Source of the DNA: Euclidia mi
Lineage: Eukaryota > Arthropoda > Insecta > Lepidoptera > Erebidae
Length of the DNA stretch: 64,000 nt
NCBI GenBank assembly: GCA_944739405.2
Contig: OX123193.2
Location: forward strand, 25,689,370-25,753,369
Direction: 5' to 3'
The position numbers and the translations under genes are program-made. The notes under the pieces were generated by a model. The model ran no database searches. It saw nothing but the letters and a program-made list of their open reading frames with translations, and was not told the DNA's origin. Numbering within the stretch: the stretch's first letter is position 1; each line of letters starts with the position of its first letter. Below, one piece after another: positions 32,000-43,681 of this stretch.

Positions 32000-32217
32000 G
32001 GCCAGAATTTTCCCTGGTGGGAAAATTATGTAGCTAGGAGGCGGCAACTGCATTCTGGAACTCTGAAACAGATTGCATATTGGTGTCAGTAGGTTAAAGA
32101 CACGGTAGCTATTAACTCTGAAAAATTAAGAAGTATAACCCTCAACCTATCATACATCACCAAGCATTGAACATTCCTATTCCCTGACATACATCACTTT
32201 CACAAAACCTACACACA

Positions 32218-32465
32218 GTCATACATACATACATACATAGACTTACGCCTGTTTCCCTGAAAGGGTAGGCAGAGGCATATTAAACGCCCACTTTTCGCCA
32301 GTGTTTTGATTCCACGTAATAGGTGGCGAGCCTATTGCCGCTTATCGGGATATTATGTTTGCCAGAGCCTCGTCCGTTGATCGGCCGGTGCACCACTTGC
32401 AGGTGAGGTTGGCTTGGGATCCTATGCATACACACAGTCATAGGTGTGAACAAGCCAGCATTCAT
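32218..32465 (-). mobile_element. LINE/SINE 3' fragment with (ATAC)n tail
   Basis: On plus the tail ATACATACATACATAG is followed by a CCTGAAAGGGTAGGCAGAG hairpin and by GCCTATTGCCGCTTATCGGG. A related fragment lies on the plus strand at 53421-53629, where the target duplication is clear. Confidence 0.7.
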
Positions 32466-32469
32466 TCCA

Positions 32470-33850
32470 GATGCGAGCTGTGCCTTAATACAAAGCGCGC
32501 TAAGTAGGTATTATACGTGTAATTTAAGAAATTATTTACCAAACCTAGGCTGTTAGTCACTACTTGACAAAACAGGTTCATTCAGTGCAAGGTAAAAAAA
32601 TTGTTTTAAATTGAAAACTAATAATACTACGACCAACTGGTATATCATAAACAAACTGCTCATTAACAAAACTCAATAACGAACAACTACAAAAGTAACA
32701 AAATGTTTATTTCAATTCTTAAAGAAAAAATATCATAATAAAAATGTTCCTACGCGAAATACGAAGTTGACAGCCGGAGGACTTAAAAAAAACCGAATTA
32801 ATTTCAATAAAGATTTATTTTACTGAATTATTACAATATAACTTATTATTTAAATTAAGACTAAGTTCGACCGATGCTAGAATCGAAGTGAAATACAATT
32901 TAGTTTTAATTATTAATTACACCACTGTCCAAATCATCACTTTTGGTAACTCGCGACACGAGGAGCGATCTCAGCGAAATTAGGATTTCACAATTGATGG
33001 CAATTGGTATCGGCGCACGAAGTATCGACACGAGGCGTGGACTCAGCGAATTCGGCGTTGCGACATCTCCGTAGTTATAGTTTACTTATAAAATATATCA
33101 TCTCGCTATTCAGCGGAATTGGTGTAGGCAGGGCACGTAACACGCGAGGGCCGAGAACGTAAACAAGATGAGTCATACCTACGCCGCATTCCAATGACGT
33201 AGCTCGTAGACAACTCATAATTAAAACATGAACAATTAACCATTAGAAGCAAATATACAATTCGGTATAGATTATAGTGATTAGTATACTACCGAAATAG
33301 ACAAATTAAGTCATAGTTCATTCATGATAAAAAATAAAGCAACAGACGAGAATCGAACCAGTAGGCCGATCAGAAGAGAGTGGCATTTTAACCACTTAGC
33401 CTTGAATGAAAAATAAAACATATTTTTAGATTAAGATTAGACATTAATAAAGCTATGCGTAACAAGATATTTGGTTACATATTTAAGCTCTAATTTGAAG
33501 TTTAAGGTTTTGATAGCATAACATTTGGTAAAAAGTAACTATTAAATAAGAATTGATTAATTTTGTTTTGAGCAAGAAATAATTAAACTTTGTAGTGTAT
33601 TCATTTAAGATCCTTTATCTGGCAATATCCTAATGGTTTGCCAGACATATCGGATAGTTTATACACAAGAGGAGATTTTTTTGCCACAATCTTACATTTG
33701 ATCAATTTCGGCGCTCATTTTATACTGAAATATTTACCCTTGTCGCTCAAATAGAAAAAGTTATTTTCCAAACTACATCACAACATTGAATTCAGCCGGT
33801 TTTCGGCGAAGATTGTATGAATGACTATTCCTCTGATGAGCCCTGTACAA
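32470..33850. other. AT-rich stretch, interior or flank of a gypsy element
   Basis: No significant ORF. Around 33346-33405 the minus strand reads GGCTAAGTGGTTAAAATGCC and, 35 bp on, CTGGTTCGATTCTCG: a tRNA-like pair of A and B boxes. No paired acceptor stem was found, so it is a tRNA relic or a SINE head. Confidence 0.45.
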
Positions 33851-33864
33851 TTGTGCTTGCACCT

Positions 33865-34540
33865 TATCGAACATGTTGGTCAGATGGCCAAGTGTTTGGG
33901 CGATTCATCTCGCGACTCAAGGATAATTTTAGGGTCCGATTCATGATGAATATAATGAGAACCACAAGTTTCTAATTCACGACCATATACCAAGAATGGT
34001 GGAGCAAAACCAGTTGATTCGTTTACCGCACAGTTGAGTACAAATTGAATTTTTGCTAAATTCAAATCCCATACGCGGTGATCGCGTTCGATAAAAACCG
34101 AAACAGCTGTCATATTAGTTTTGTTATATATCTCTCAAACGGATTAACGTGTGGCGAATACAGCGGAATGTAATGCAAATTAGGAACTTTGTATTTGGAT
34201 AATATTTTTTTAAATTGGGGCTGATAAATTGCTTGCCTTTATCTAGGACAATGGTAAACGACATACCATGTACTAAGAAAACATTTTCCTCTAGAATTTT
34301 GGATATAATTCCGGCAGAAGCACGTTTCATTGGATAACGTAAACAATATTTAGAAAATCAACAGGACACTACAAAAACATACGTATTTTGTTTCTTCGAG
34401 GGGGGTAAAGGTCCAACAAGGTCTATGTTCAACATCAGAAATGGTTTATGACACTACTTAAGTTGCGCGACATTAGGCTAAGCATGGAATGGTTTTGATG
34501 TTTATGAGCGGTACAAATATCGCACGCATAGATGGCATTT
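33865..34540 (-). pseudogene. Gypsy-type integrase core fragment
   Basis: Minus-strand pieces in order: a CDICTAHKH-like island (second half of the HHCC zinc finger), an LVGPLPP-like island, KRASAGIISKILEENVFLV (34330-34124), TIVLDKGKQFISPNLKK (catalytic Asp in the D-x-G-x-Q-F signature), then HRVWDLNLAKIQFVLNCAVN and ESTGFAPPFLVYGRE (34113-33880), the end of the catalytic core. Frameshifts separate them. It would have joined retroelement cDNA to the chromosome. The upstream side is cut by a SINE at 34551; RT and protease are absent. Confidence 0.75.
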
Positions 34541-34550
34541 ACGTTCCTTA

Positions 34551-34863
34551 TGGAAGCAGCGATAACCTAGTGGAGAGACCGACAGACTGCTACGCAGAGG
34601 GTCCGGCTTCGAATCCACGGTGCGCACCAATGACTTTTCGGACTTATGTGCGTATTAAATTGTTAATTATCGCTTGCTAAACGGTGAAGGAAAACATCGT
34701 GAGGAAACCTGCATGTCTGAGAGTTCTCTATAATGTTCTCGAAAGACATGTGAAGTCTGCCAATCCGCACTTGGCCAGCGTGGTGGACTATGGCCTTACC
34801 CTTCTCATAGGGGGAAAAGGCCCGTGCCCAGCAATGGGACAGTATAAAGGGCTGATAATGATG
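34551..34863 (+). mobile_element. tRNA-derived SINE, near full length
   Basis: Head: GATAACCTAGTGG (A box) and GGCTTCGAATCCACGG (B box). Body: GTGAAGGAAAACATCGTGAG, GAAACCTGCATG, GCACTTGGCCAGCGTGGTGG and CCCAGCAATGGGACAGT, a well-known lepidopteran SINE body. The GATGATGATG end at about 34853-34866 runs straight into the first satellite unit. It cuts the integrase fragment on its left. Confidence 0.9.
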
Positions 34864-37800
34864 ATGCAACCGGGATATCGCTAGGATGACGAAAGATTTT
34901 TCTTGACAACAATTAATAGTTGACTGCAGCAATCTGGAAGACTATTCCATGCGTCGAATATAAATGCCTCAACTTACGGCATTTCTTTTAAAGCTGTCCA
35001 CTTTTCTTGCGTTCCTTATGCAACCGGGATATCGCTAGGCCGATGAAAGGTTTTTCTTGGCAACAATAAATAGTTGACTGCAGCAATCTAGAAGACTATT
35101 CCATGCGTCGAATATAAATGCCTCAACTTAAGGCATTTCTTTTAAAGCTGTCCACTTTTCTTGCGTTCCTTATGCAACCGGGATAACGCTAGACCGATGT
35201 AAGGTTTTTCTTGGCAACAATAAATAGTTGACTATTCCATGCGTCGAATATAAGTGCCTCAACTTACGGCATTTCTTTTAAAGCTGTCCACTTTTCTTGC
35301 GTTCCTTATGCAACCGGGATATCGCTAGGACGATGAAAGGATTTTTCTTGGCAATAATTAATTGTTGACTGCAGCAATCTGGAAGACTATTTCATGCGTC
35401 GAATATAAGTGCCTCAACTTACGGCATTTCTTTTAAAGCTGTCCACTTTTCTTGCGTTCCTTATGCAACCGGGATATCGCTAGGACGATGAAAGGTTTTT
35501 CTTGGCAATAATAAATAGTTGACTGCAGCAATCTGGAAGACTATTTCATGCGTCGAATATAAGTGCCTCAACTTACGGCATTTCTTTTAAAGCTGTCCAC
35601 TTTTCTTGCGTTCCTTATGCAACCGGGATATTGTGGGATGATGAAAGATTTTTCTTGGCAACAATAAATAGTTGACTGCAGCAATCTGGAAGACTATTCC
35701 ATGCGTCGAATATAAGTGCCTCAACTTACGGCATTTCTTTTAAAGCTGTCCACTTTTCTTGCGTTCCTTATGCAACCGGGATATCGCTAGGACGATGAAA
35801 GGATTTTTCTTGGCAATAATTAATTGTTGACTGCAGCAATCAGTAAGACTATTCCATGCGTCGAATATAAGTGCCTCAACTTACGGCATTTCTTTTAAAG
35901 CTGTCCACTTTTCTTGCGTTCCTTATGCAACCGGGATATCGCTAGGCCGATGAAAGGTTTTTCTTGGCAACAATAAATAGTTGACTGCAGCAATCTGGCA
36001 GACTATTCCATGCGTCGAATATAAATGCCTCAACTTAAGGCATTTCTTTTAAAGCTGTCCACTTTTCTTGCGTTCCTTATGCAACCGGGATAACGCTAGA
36101 CCGATGAAAGGTTTTTCTTGGCAACAATAAATAGTTGACTATTCCATGCGTCGAATATAAGTGCCTAAACTTACGGCATTTCTTTTAAAGCTGCCCATTT
36201 TTCTTGCGTTTCTTATGCAACCGGGATATCGCTAGGACGATGAAAGATTTTTCTTGACAACAATAAATAGTTGACTGCAGCAATCTGGAAGACTATTCCA
36301 TGCGTCGAATATAAGTGCCTTAACTTACGGCATTTCTTTTAAAGCTGTCCACTTTTCTTGCGTTCCTTATGCAACCGGGATATCGTTAGGACGATGAAAG
36401 ATTTTTCTTGACAACAATTAATTGTTGACTGCAGCAATCTGGAAGACTATTCCATGCGTCGAATGTAAGTGCCTCAACTTACGGCATTTCTTTTAAAGCT
36501 GTCCACTTTTCTTGCGTTCCTTATGCAACCGGGATATCGCTAGGACGATGAAAGGTTTTTCTTGGCAACAATAAATAGTTGACAGCAGCAATCTGGAAGA
36601 CTATTCTATGCGTCGAATATAAGTGCCTCAACTTACGGCATTTCTTTCAAAGCTGTCCACTTTTCTTGCGTTTTTTATGCAAACGGGATATCGCTAGGAC
36701 GATGAAAGGTTTTTCTTGGCAACAATAAATTGTTGACTGCAGCAATCTGGAAGACTATTTCATGCGTCGAATATAAGTGCCTCAACTTAAGGCATTTCTT
36801 TTAAAGCTGTCCACTTTTCTTGCGTTCTTTATGCAACCGGGATATTGTGGGACGATGAAAGATTTTCCTTGGGAATAATAAATAGTTGACTGCAGCAATC
36901 TGGAAGACTATTCCATGCGTCGAATATAAGTGCCTCAACTTACGGCATTTCTTTTAAAGCTGTCCATTTTTCTTGCGTTTCTTATGCAAGCGGGATATCG
37001 CTAGGACGATGAAAGATTTTTCTTGAAAACAATAAATAGTTGACTGCAGCAATCTGGAAGACTATTCCATGCGTCGAATATAAGTGCCTCAACTTACGGC
37101 ATTTCTTTTAAAGCTGTCCACTTTTCTTGCGTTCCTTATGCAACCGGGATATCGCTAGGACGATGAAAGGTTTTTCTTGGCAACAATAAATAGTTGACAG
37201 CAGCAATCTGTAAGACGATTCCATGCGTCGAATGTAAGTGCCTCAACTTACGGCATTTCTTTTAAAGCTGTCCACTTTTCTTGCGTTCCTTATGCAACCG
37301 GGATATAGTGGGACGATGAAAGATTTTCCTTGGCAATAATAAATAGTTGACTGCAGCAATCTGGAAGACTATTCCATGCGTCGAATATAAGTGCCTCAAC
37401 TTACGGCATTTCTTTTAAAGCTGTCCAATTTACTTGCGTTTCTTATGCGACCGAGATATCGCTAGGACGAAGAAAGGATTTTTCTCGGCAACAATAAATA
37501 GTTGACTGCAGCAATTTGGAACACTATTCCATGCGTCAAATATAAGTGCCTCAACTTACGGCATTTCTTTTAAAAATGTCCATTTTCTTGCGTTCCTTAT
37601 GCAACCGGGATATCGCTAGGACGAAGAAAGGATTTTTCTTGGCAACAATAAATAGTTGACTGCAGAAATCTGGAAGACTATTCCATGTGTCAAATATAAG
37701 TGCCTTAACTTACGGCATTTCTTTTAAAGCTGTCCACTTTTCTTGCGTTCCTTATGCAACCGGGATATCGCTAGGACGAAGAAAGGATTTTTCTTGGCAA

Positions 37801-39396
37801 CAATAAATAGTTGACTGCAGCAATCTGGAAGACTATTCCATGCGTCGAATATAAGTGCCTTAACTTACGGCATTTCTTTTAAGGCTGTCCACTTTTTTGC
37901 GTTCCTTATGCAACCGGGATAACGCTAAGACGATGAAAGATTTTTCTTGGCAACAATAAATAGTTGACTGCCGCAATCTGGAAGACTATTCCATGCGTCA
38001 AATATAAATGCCTCAACTTAAGGCATTTCTTTTAACCCCTTGTATGCCGGAACGCAGATCTACGCGAGACACAATAGCTTTTTAATTGTGTCTGGTATTC
38101 CGGCATACAAGAGGTTAAAGCTGTCCACTTTTCTTGCGTTCCTTATCCAACCGGGATATCGCTAGGCCGATGAAAGGTTTTTCTTGGCAACAATAAATAG
38201 TTGACTGCAGCAATCTGGAAGACTATTCCATGCGTCGAATATAAATGCCTCAACTTAAGGCATTTCTTTTAAAGCTGTCCACTTTTCTTGCGTTCCTTAT
38301 GCAACCGGGATAACGCTAGACCGATGAAAGGTTTTTCTTGGCAACAATAAATAGTTGACTATTCCATGCGTCGAATATAAGTGCCTCAACTTACGGCATT
38401 TCTTTTTAAGCTGTCCACTTTTCTTGCTTTCCTTATGCAACCGGGATATCGCTTGGACGATGAAAAGTTTTTCTTGGCAACAATAAATAGTTGACTGCAG
38501 CAATCTGGAAGACTATTTCATGCGTCGAATATAAGTGCCTCAACTTACGGCATTTCTTTTAAAGCTGTCCACTTTTCTTGCGTTCCTTATGCAACCGGGA
38601 TATTGTGGGACGATGAAAGATTTTCCTTGGCAATAATGAATAGTTGACTACAGCAATCTGGAAGACTATTCCATGCGTCGAATATAAGTGCCTCAACTTA
38701 CGGCATTTCTTTTAAAGCTGTCCACTTTTCTTGCGTTTCTTATGCAACCGGGATATCGCTAGGACGATGAAATATTTTTCTTGACAACAATAAATAGTTG
38801 ACTGCAGGAATCTGGAAGACTATTCCATGCGTCGAATATAAGTGCCTCAACTTACGGCATTTCTTTTAAAGGTGTCCACTTTTCTTGCGTTTTTTATGCA
38901 AACGGGATATCGCTAGGACGATGAAAGGTTTTTCTTGGCAACCATAAATTATTGACAGCAGCAATCTGGAAGACTATTTCATGCGTCGGATATAAGTGCC
39001 TCAACTTACGGCATTTCTTTTAAAGTTGTCCACTTTTCTTGCGTTCCTTATGCAACCGGGATATTGTGGGACGATGAAAGATTTTCCTTGGGAATAATAA
39101 ATAGTTGACTAGGTTGACTAAGGCTATCCACTTTTTTGCATTCCTTATGCAACCGGGATATCGCTAGGACGATGAAAGGATTTTTCTTGGCAACAATTAA
39201 TTGTTGACTGCAGCAATCTGTATGACTATTCCATGCGTCGAATATAAGTGCCTCAACTTACGGCATTTCTTTTAAAGCTGTCCACTTTTCTTGCGTTCCT
39301 AATGCAACCGGGATATCGCTAGGACGATGAAAGGTTTTTCTTGGCAACAATAAATAGTTGACAGCAGCAATCTGTAAGACGATTCCATAAGTGCCT
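34864..39396. repeat. 154-bp satellite, 30 units
   Basis: Counting the phrase ATGCAACCGGG (or close variants) gives unit starts at 34864, 35018, 35172, 35308, 35463, 35617, 35770, 35925, 36079, 36215, 36369 and so on to 39302. Spacing is 153-155 bp, except for three 136-bp units that lack the same 18 bp (35172, 36079, 38299), one 97-bp unit (39050) and one unit enlarged by an insertion (37908). The short units share the variant GGATAACGCTAGACCGATG, and each is preceded by a similar neighbour, so blocks were duplicated together. Non-coding. Confidence 0.95.
38036..38114. mobile_element. 79-bp piggyBac-type mini-element in a satellite unit
   Basis: Begins CCCCTTGTATGCCGGAA and ends TTCCGGCATACAAGAGG, inverted copies with one mismatch, with an inner AGACACAAT/ATTGTGTCT stem. 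TTAA flanks both sides (38032-38035 and 38115-38118). Every other satellite unit has a single TTAA at this place (CTTTTAAAGCTG), and removal of 83 bp restores a 154-bp unit. TTAA duplication and CCC termini are typical of piggyBac. Confidence 0.9.
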
Positions 39397-39673
39397 CAAG
39401 TGTTCCCACGAGATTTAGGGATCTAGACTGTCCGAAGACTGACTGACTGTCCTGTCGAAGGTGGAATGTCAACTGTACCCTGTGACCACCAACACAGGCA
39501 CCCTCCGTTTACGACTAGCTTGCCCTCTGGCCACGAATCCCTCGGCACGGTTCGGTTCACACCTTAGATCGGGGTTTTGTGTCGGGTATGCTCCCTGAAA
39601 ATTGGTTTAATTTTGGAGTTTTCCTTCTCCTAGACAGGTTGCGAACCAAGGCTAACGAGGCCCATCCCCCCAA
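39397..39673. other. Spacer between satellite and tandem array
   Basis: Ends in CCCATCCCCCCAA before the array unit. The plus-strand reading shows a short open stretch but no motif that I can name. Confidence 0.4.
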
Positions 39674-39843
39674 CTGTAATTTTATATTGTAAATATGTAT
39701 ATCACTACTTTGTATAGATTAGCATAAAAAGTAAAACCTTTCGGCCTTTCTTATACCAAGTCGAAGTAGTTTTTTATGTTGCGACTGTACCGAAATATTA
39801 TTATATTTAAGCAGCTGTTTCAGTTAGAATTTTCACTTAAGCG

Positions 39844-39934
39844 ATATTGTATATATTTATGGTATCTATTTATATGTATATTTTATAATATTTATACCTA
39901 TGTATGTAGTGATATTGGTATGTAAGTATATAAG

Positions 39935-40018
<84 letters not shown>

Positions 40019-40243
40019 AGTTCTGTTAAGCTTAAAATAATTCACTATTCCATGAAGTACACCATAACCTACCCATTCTCTCTGTAATTTAACCATTTAT
40101 TTTACCTGGTTGTCTGGAAGAAATCGCATTTTGCGATAAGACCGCCCTTGTACCACTAGTTTTAAGTTCTTTATTTGATAATTTTATTTGTATTTCTGTT
40201 TTTCTGGTGTACAATAAAGAATTTTTATCTTATCTTATCTTAT
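39844..40243 (+). mobile_element. 5'-truncated LINE 3' end with TSD CTTAAGCG and a (TA)n tract
   Basis: CTTAAGCG flanks it at 39836-39843 and 40244-40251; copies 2 and 3 of the tandem unit have one CTTAAGCG at this place. The 3' part (GCGATAAGACCGCCCTTGTA, then GGTGTACAATAAAGA) and the TATCT-repeat tail are a typical LINE 3' end. A (TA)n run at about 39938-40013 accounts for the minus-strand frame of alternating Ile-Tyr. Confidence 0.8.
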
Positions 40244-41924
40244 CTTAAGCGTTTTATGTGATTTTTTATTTGTTTTAATTTAATTCATTGATTGTTTCTA
40301 CGGCTCCAGTATAACGTTGTATAGATGTTATAGCTGTGGAAATATTATTATTATGTATCACTTCAAGCACTATTTTTATTTACTCTTAACCTCAGCTTAG
40401 TAAGCTATAATTATGTCATTGTCAGTACTTTACGACTCACGTTGAGGTCACAGTGGACCCCTTCAGTCAGCTGTCTCACCCGATACGTCTTGCTCGCTCG
40501 TATCTCACTTTGGGATCTGATCTGAAATCTGCCGAGGCTCTTCCTCTAGTACCTTCCTCAATTGTAAGGTATTACCAGGGAGCAGATGCAGGTGCGATTA
40601 CTACCTTGGAGTACGAAACATTTACAGTCTAGTAGAGTACTTCTGTTATGGTGATCTAAGTTTATCCGTTATTCCTTTAAAGTAAGGGATGAACGCCGGG
40701 CTCTATTTACCTTCTTTGGACATTGCAGATTTTATTTGTATCCGTTGTGCTTGTGCGTATCTTCTAAACTGAAATGTGTACGCTCGCTATCTTAGTGTCT
40801 CACAAAGGGCATACTCTCTGTTTGTCTAGGTAGCCACAGCGGAGTGCAAGTATCACGGGTAGTGGTGCGAGTTGGCTTTTATGTATCTGTCTGTGTATGG
40901 CGGCTTTTTATAGACAGTGTGATTTAGGTCTCCATTTTCTACATTTATTAAATCGAGAAAGGCCGGCTATCTATATTTCATTACATATGTGAACCTTATA
41001 TTGGGGTATATGCCAAATGACCTGTTAATTCTTCTACTTCATGTCCTTCCTAACGCTCAATAGGTTATCGACTTACCTCTTCTAGACCTTAATGTGGAAT
41101 GCTTGTAATTGTATATTTTCTTCGAAATGTGCTATTCAGTTCTTGGCCAATACCAGCGCCACCAGGTTACCCATGGCCACTCTGTTGATATAGGAAATAC
41201 TCAAGTTCATTTCTATTTCGTACGTTATTACTGTGGACATAAGGATTGTCTGCTGGACCATTCGTTTGACATGTTAGTCGTCTGACTCATAAAAAGTAAA
41301 CAAGTTATGTAATTATCCAGTCTATGTACTATAATAATAAGTCATATGACATACTTAGGGTTACAGTGGATCACTTCAGCCAGCGGACTTTGTATACTCG
41401 TCATGTCTTTCCCGCTCGTATGGCATCTTGGAATCGGAAATACGATGGCATTTTCTCTAGTATTTCAAGCCTCGAAGCGAGAACCACGTTTCACTGCAGT
41501 AAGTGACAAGCGCTTTTGTATTTCTCTCATTTCTATAGTCCTATTTTTGGATTATTATTGCCCATATATTTTATATGGGATCAAGGTCTAGGGATTGAAA
41601 AGGCCAGGGACAGTCCTTGCTTCAGGATGCCGACGGAGCCAATTCTGTTTTATGCTCGCACAGCATATGGAGCAAATATCTTGAAAAGGAAAAATTGGGA
41701 CACTTAATCTCTGTGAGTCACAATGCAACCGTTGGTTACATAGCATCCTCCCATTCGCTCTTCTGTCATGTAAACGTAATCTCCTAGCTCATCAGCGGTC
41801 ATCCACTCCACATATTTACTATTATCCTACCAGATGAATTAGTGTAGCCGCATTATCTTCGTCATTAAATTTCTTGCTTTTATACTGTCGTATTTTCATT
41901 TTTGCATTTATTTGGCGGTCTAAT

Positions 41925-42178
41925 CTTATCTTATTCCCGAAGGGGTAAGCAGAGGTGTATTACACGCACACACTTCGCCAGTTATGTTTCGGTCCCAATG
42001 TAATAGGGGGCGAGCCTAGTGCCATCTACCGGGCATGTGCCCGCTTAATAATGTTATTAAGTGAGCGATAATTAACATTTAAAACACACACATAACTCCG
42101 AAAGATCATTGGTGTGTGCCCGGGGTACCTGGGGATCGAACTCAAGACCATCATCTCCGCATGCCGAGACGATCGATC
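41925..42178 (-). mobile_element. SINE inside Transib family II, unit copy 1
   Basis: Minus-strand copy of the 14.0-kb SINE: CCCGAAGGGGTAAGCAGAGG, GCGAGCGATAATTAACATTT and the B box GGGATCGAAC (plus reading). It replaces the Transib reading frame just after the S-R-N-K-D-F residues. Orthologous copies are at 51605-51888 and 56880-57165, so it preceded amplification of the unit. Confidence 0.8.
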
Positions 42179-43030
42179 GATCCTAAAATCTTTGTTACGA
42201 GACTCTGATGCTTCTGAGAGACTTGCAATAGGTACAATATTATTCTTGTCGATTATGTCTGCTCCGTGTATTAGTAATTTATGGACGGTTGATGACATAT
42301 AATACCAGTCATATAATTCCACATACTTTTCTGCTGTTTTGCGGGCATGATCTTTAAATTTGATGACATCTATTTGCTCACCAGATACTATTGCTTGCAA
42401 AATCACAGCAAATCTTCTTACAAGTTTCTCATCCAACCCGGTTATGGCTGCAGTTTTATTAGGAAACTCGAAAATCTTTCTTGCCGTATTCCCGTCATTC
42501 GTAGTTCCCGAGCCTTGTTTCACGATGTCAAAAGCGAGCTCATCTTTAAATTTATCCTGTATAATCTGTTTTCTTCTTTTTAACATTTCTTTGTGGTCAT
42601 TTCCTCTCGCTGCCCACTCTTTGAAATCAAGTCTGTATAAAATTCGTAAGAGGCATTCCATGCAATTCATCACGGGTGTGTAGAGATGTCAATCTATATT
42701 ATGTCAGAAGACACGATCATTGATGTTACAGCATCCAAACAGTTCATTTCTGTCGGATTTGCTAAACACAGATAGCACGATGAATTTGATCTGGCTTCGG
42801 AAAGGTACGTGCAGACTTTAGCATCGATCATTGTCATCATTAGTTTATGATTCACTCTGCTATCATTGCACTCGGTGGGAATAAGAGACTTAATTTCATC
42901 ATCCATTTGTTTTTGTGATCAATGACAACTGCTTCACGCTCCTTCACAAAAGTAAACTGAACTGGACGACAATACATTGCTGAACATGGTTTTGGGTTCG
43001 TCCATAAAGTATTGTCTCCATCAGTTAGTT
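42179..43030 (-). pseudogene. Transib family II transposase, C-terminal half, unit copy 1
   Basis: Minus frames 43121-42852, 42906-42694 and 42673-42179 give LTDGDNTLWTNPKPCSAMYC, MMTMIDAKVCTYLSEARSN (second catalytic Asp), CYLCLANPTEMN (zinc pair), NCMECLLRILYRLDFKEW, GTTNDGNTARKIFEF and SLSEASESRNKDF (last Glu region). Each motif matches the family I transposase at 25-27 kb, but the sequence is far diverged, so this is a separate, older Transib family. Frames are broken twice and the end is cut by the SINE. Confidence 0.85.
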
Positions 43031-43211
43031 TAACGGCTTGGCCACGGTGACCGGCGACGCGACCTGCGACACGACCGGCGACGCGACAATTCGCGCGACG
43101 CGAAAAACATGCCACGGGCACACGCGTTCACCGTCGCGACCAGTGTAGACCAGGAGCGAGACGACATTAGCTGAGATCTTTTTATGAAATTTAGCTCGAC
43201 ATTATTCAGAC

Positions 43212-43300
43212 TTTGGTGCCAATATCACTTTTGTTTCAACCCGGCAATCGAACCCGAGACCTCATGATCCGCTTACACTACCGCAAGATCACAAAGGCAG
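43212..43300 (-). other. tRNA-like segment inside the GC-rich TIR element
   Basis: Minus strand: GATCTTGCGGTAGTGTAAGC (A-box-like) and CTCGGGTTCGATTGCCGGG (B box and T-arm). Conserved at 58217-58300. No closed cloverleaf could be drawn, so this may be a SINE head rather than a tRNA gene. Confidence 0.4.
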
Positions 43301-43418
43301 ACTTGATATTGTGTACCTAACCACGATATTAAAAACTATAGGTACTGTATTTTATCTTTATACAAACGGTCGGACCGCGATTTATACCTACGAGCGTCAG
43401 GCTCGGTACCCACCTAAA

Positions 43419-43646
43419 GGCCTTGCCACACGGCACAATTTTACGTCCAACTTGACTAAATCACTTGATGAAATCGTGACGTGTAGACGCCAGTCGTCCA
43501 ACTCAAGTTCATCGGGTGGGCGGTACCACCAGATTTTAACCAATCGGGTGGACGGAATGAAAATCAGTGATTTGATTGTGTCGTGTAGACGGGCAAAGCC
43601 AATTCGAATTTGATCAGTGGTAAAATTGTGCCGTGTGGCAAGGCCT
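43419..43646. mobile_element. Nested MITE (228 bp), TAA target duplication
   Basis: AGGCCTTGCCACACGGCACA at the left is repeated inverted at the right (ends GTGTGGCAAGGCCT); TIRs are about 27 bp. TAA flanks both sides, as in PIF/Harbinger MITEs. The copy at 58399-58633 is orthologous. Confidence 0.85.
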
Positions 43647-43681
43647 TAACCTACTGCATACCAAACTCAAGGCGCTTCGGT

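Noticed and set aside
33346..33405. tRNA gene on the minus strand
   Set aside because: A- and B-box words are present but the acceptor and anticodon stems do not pair.
34864..39396. CRISPR-like array because of regular repeats
   Set aside because: Repeats are contiguous 154-bp units with no unique spacers; eukaryotic satellite.
39866..40096. Minus-strand frame of alternating Ile and Tyr
   Set aside because: It is translation of a (TA)n microsatellite inside a truncated LINE.
43311..43613. Plus-strand frame of 100 codons, repeated at 58292-58600
   Set aside because: Spans the edge of a MITE and is shared only because the units are duplicated; no protein features.
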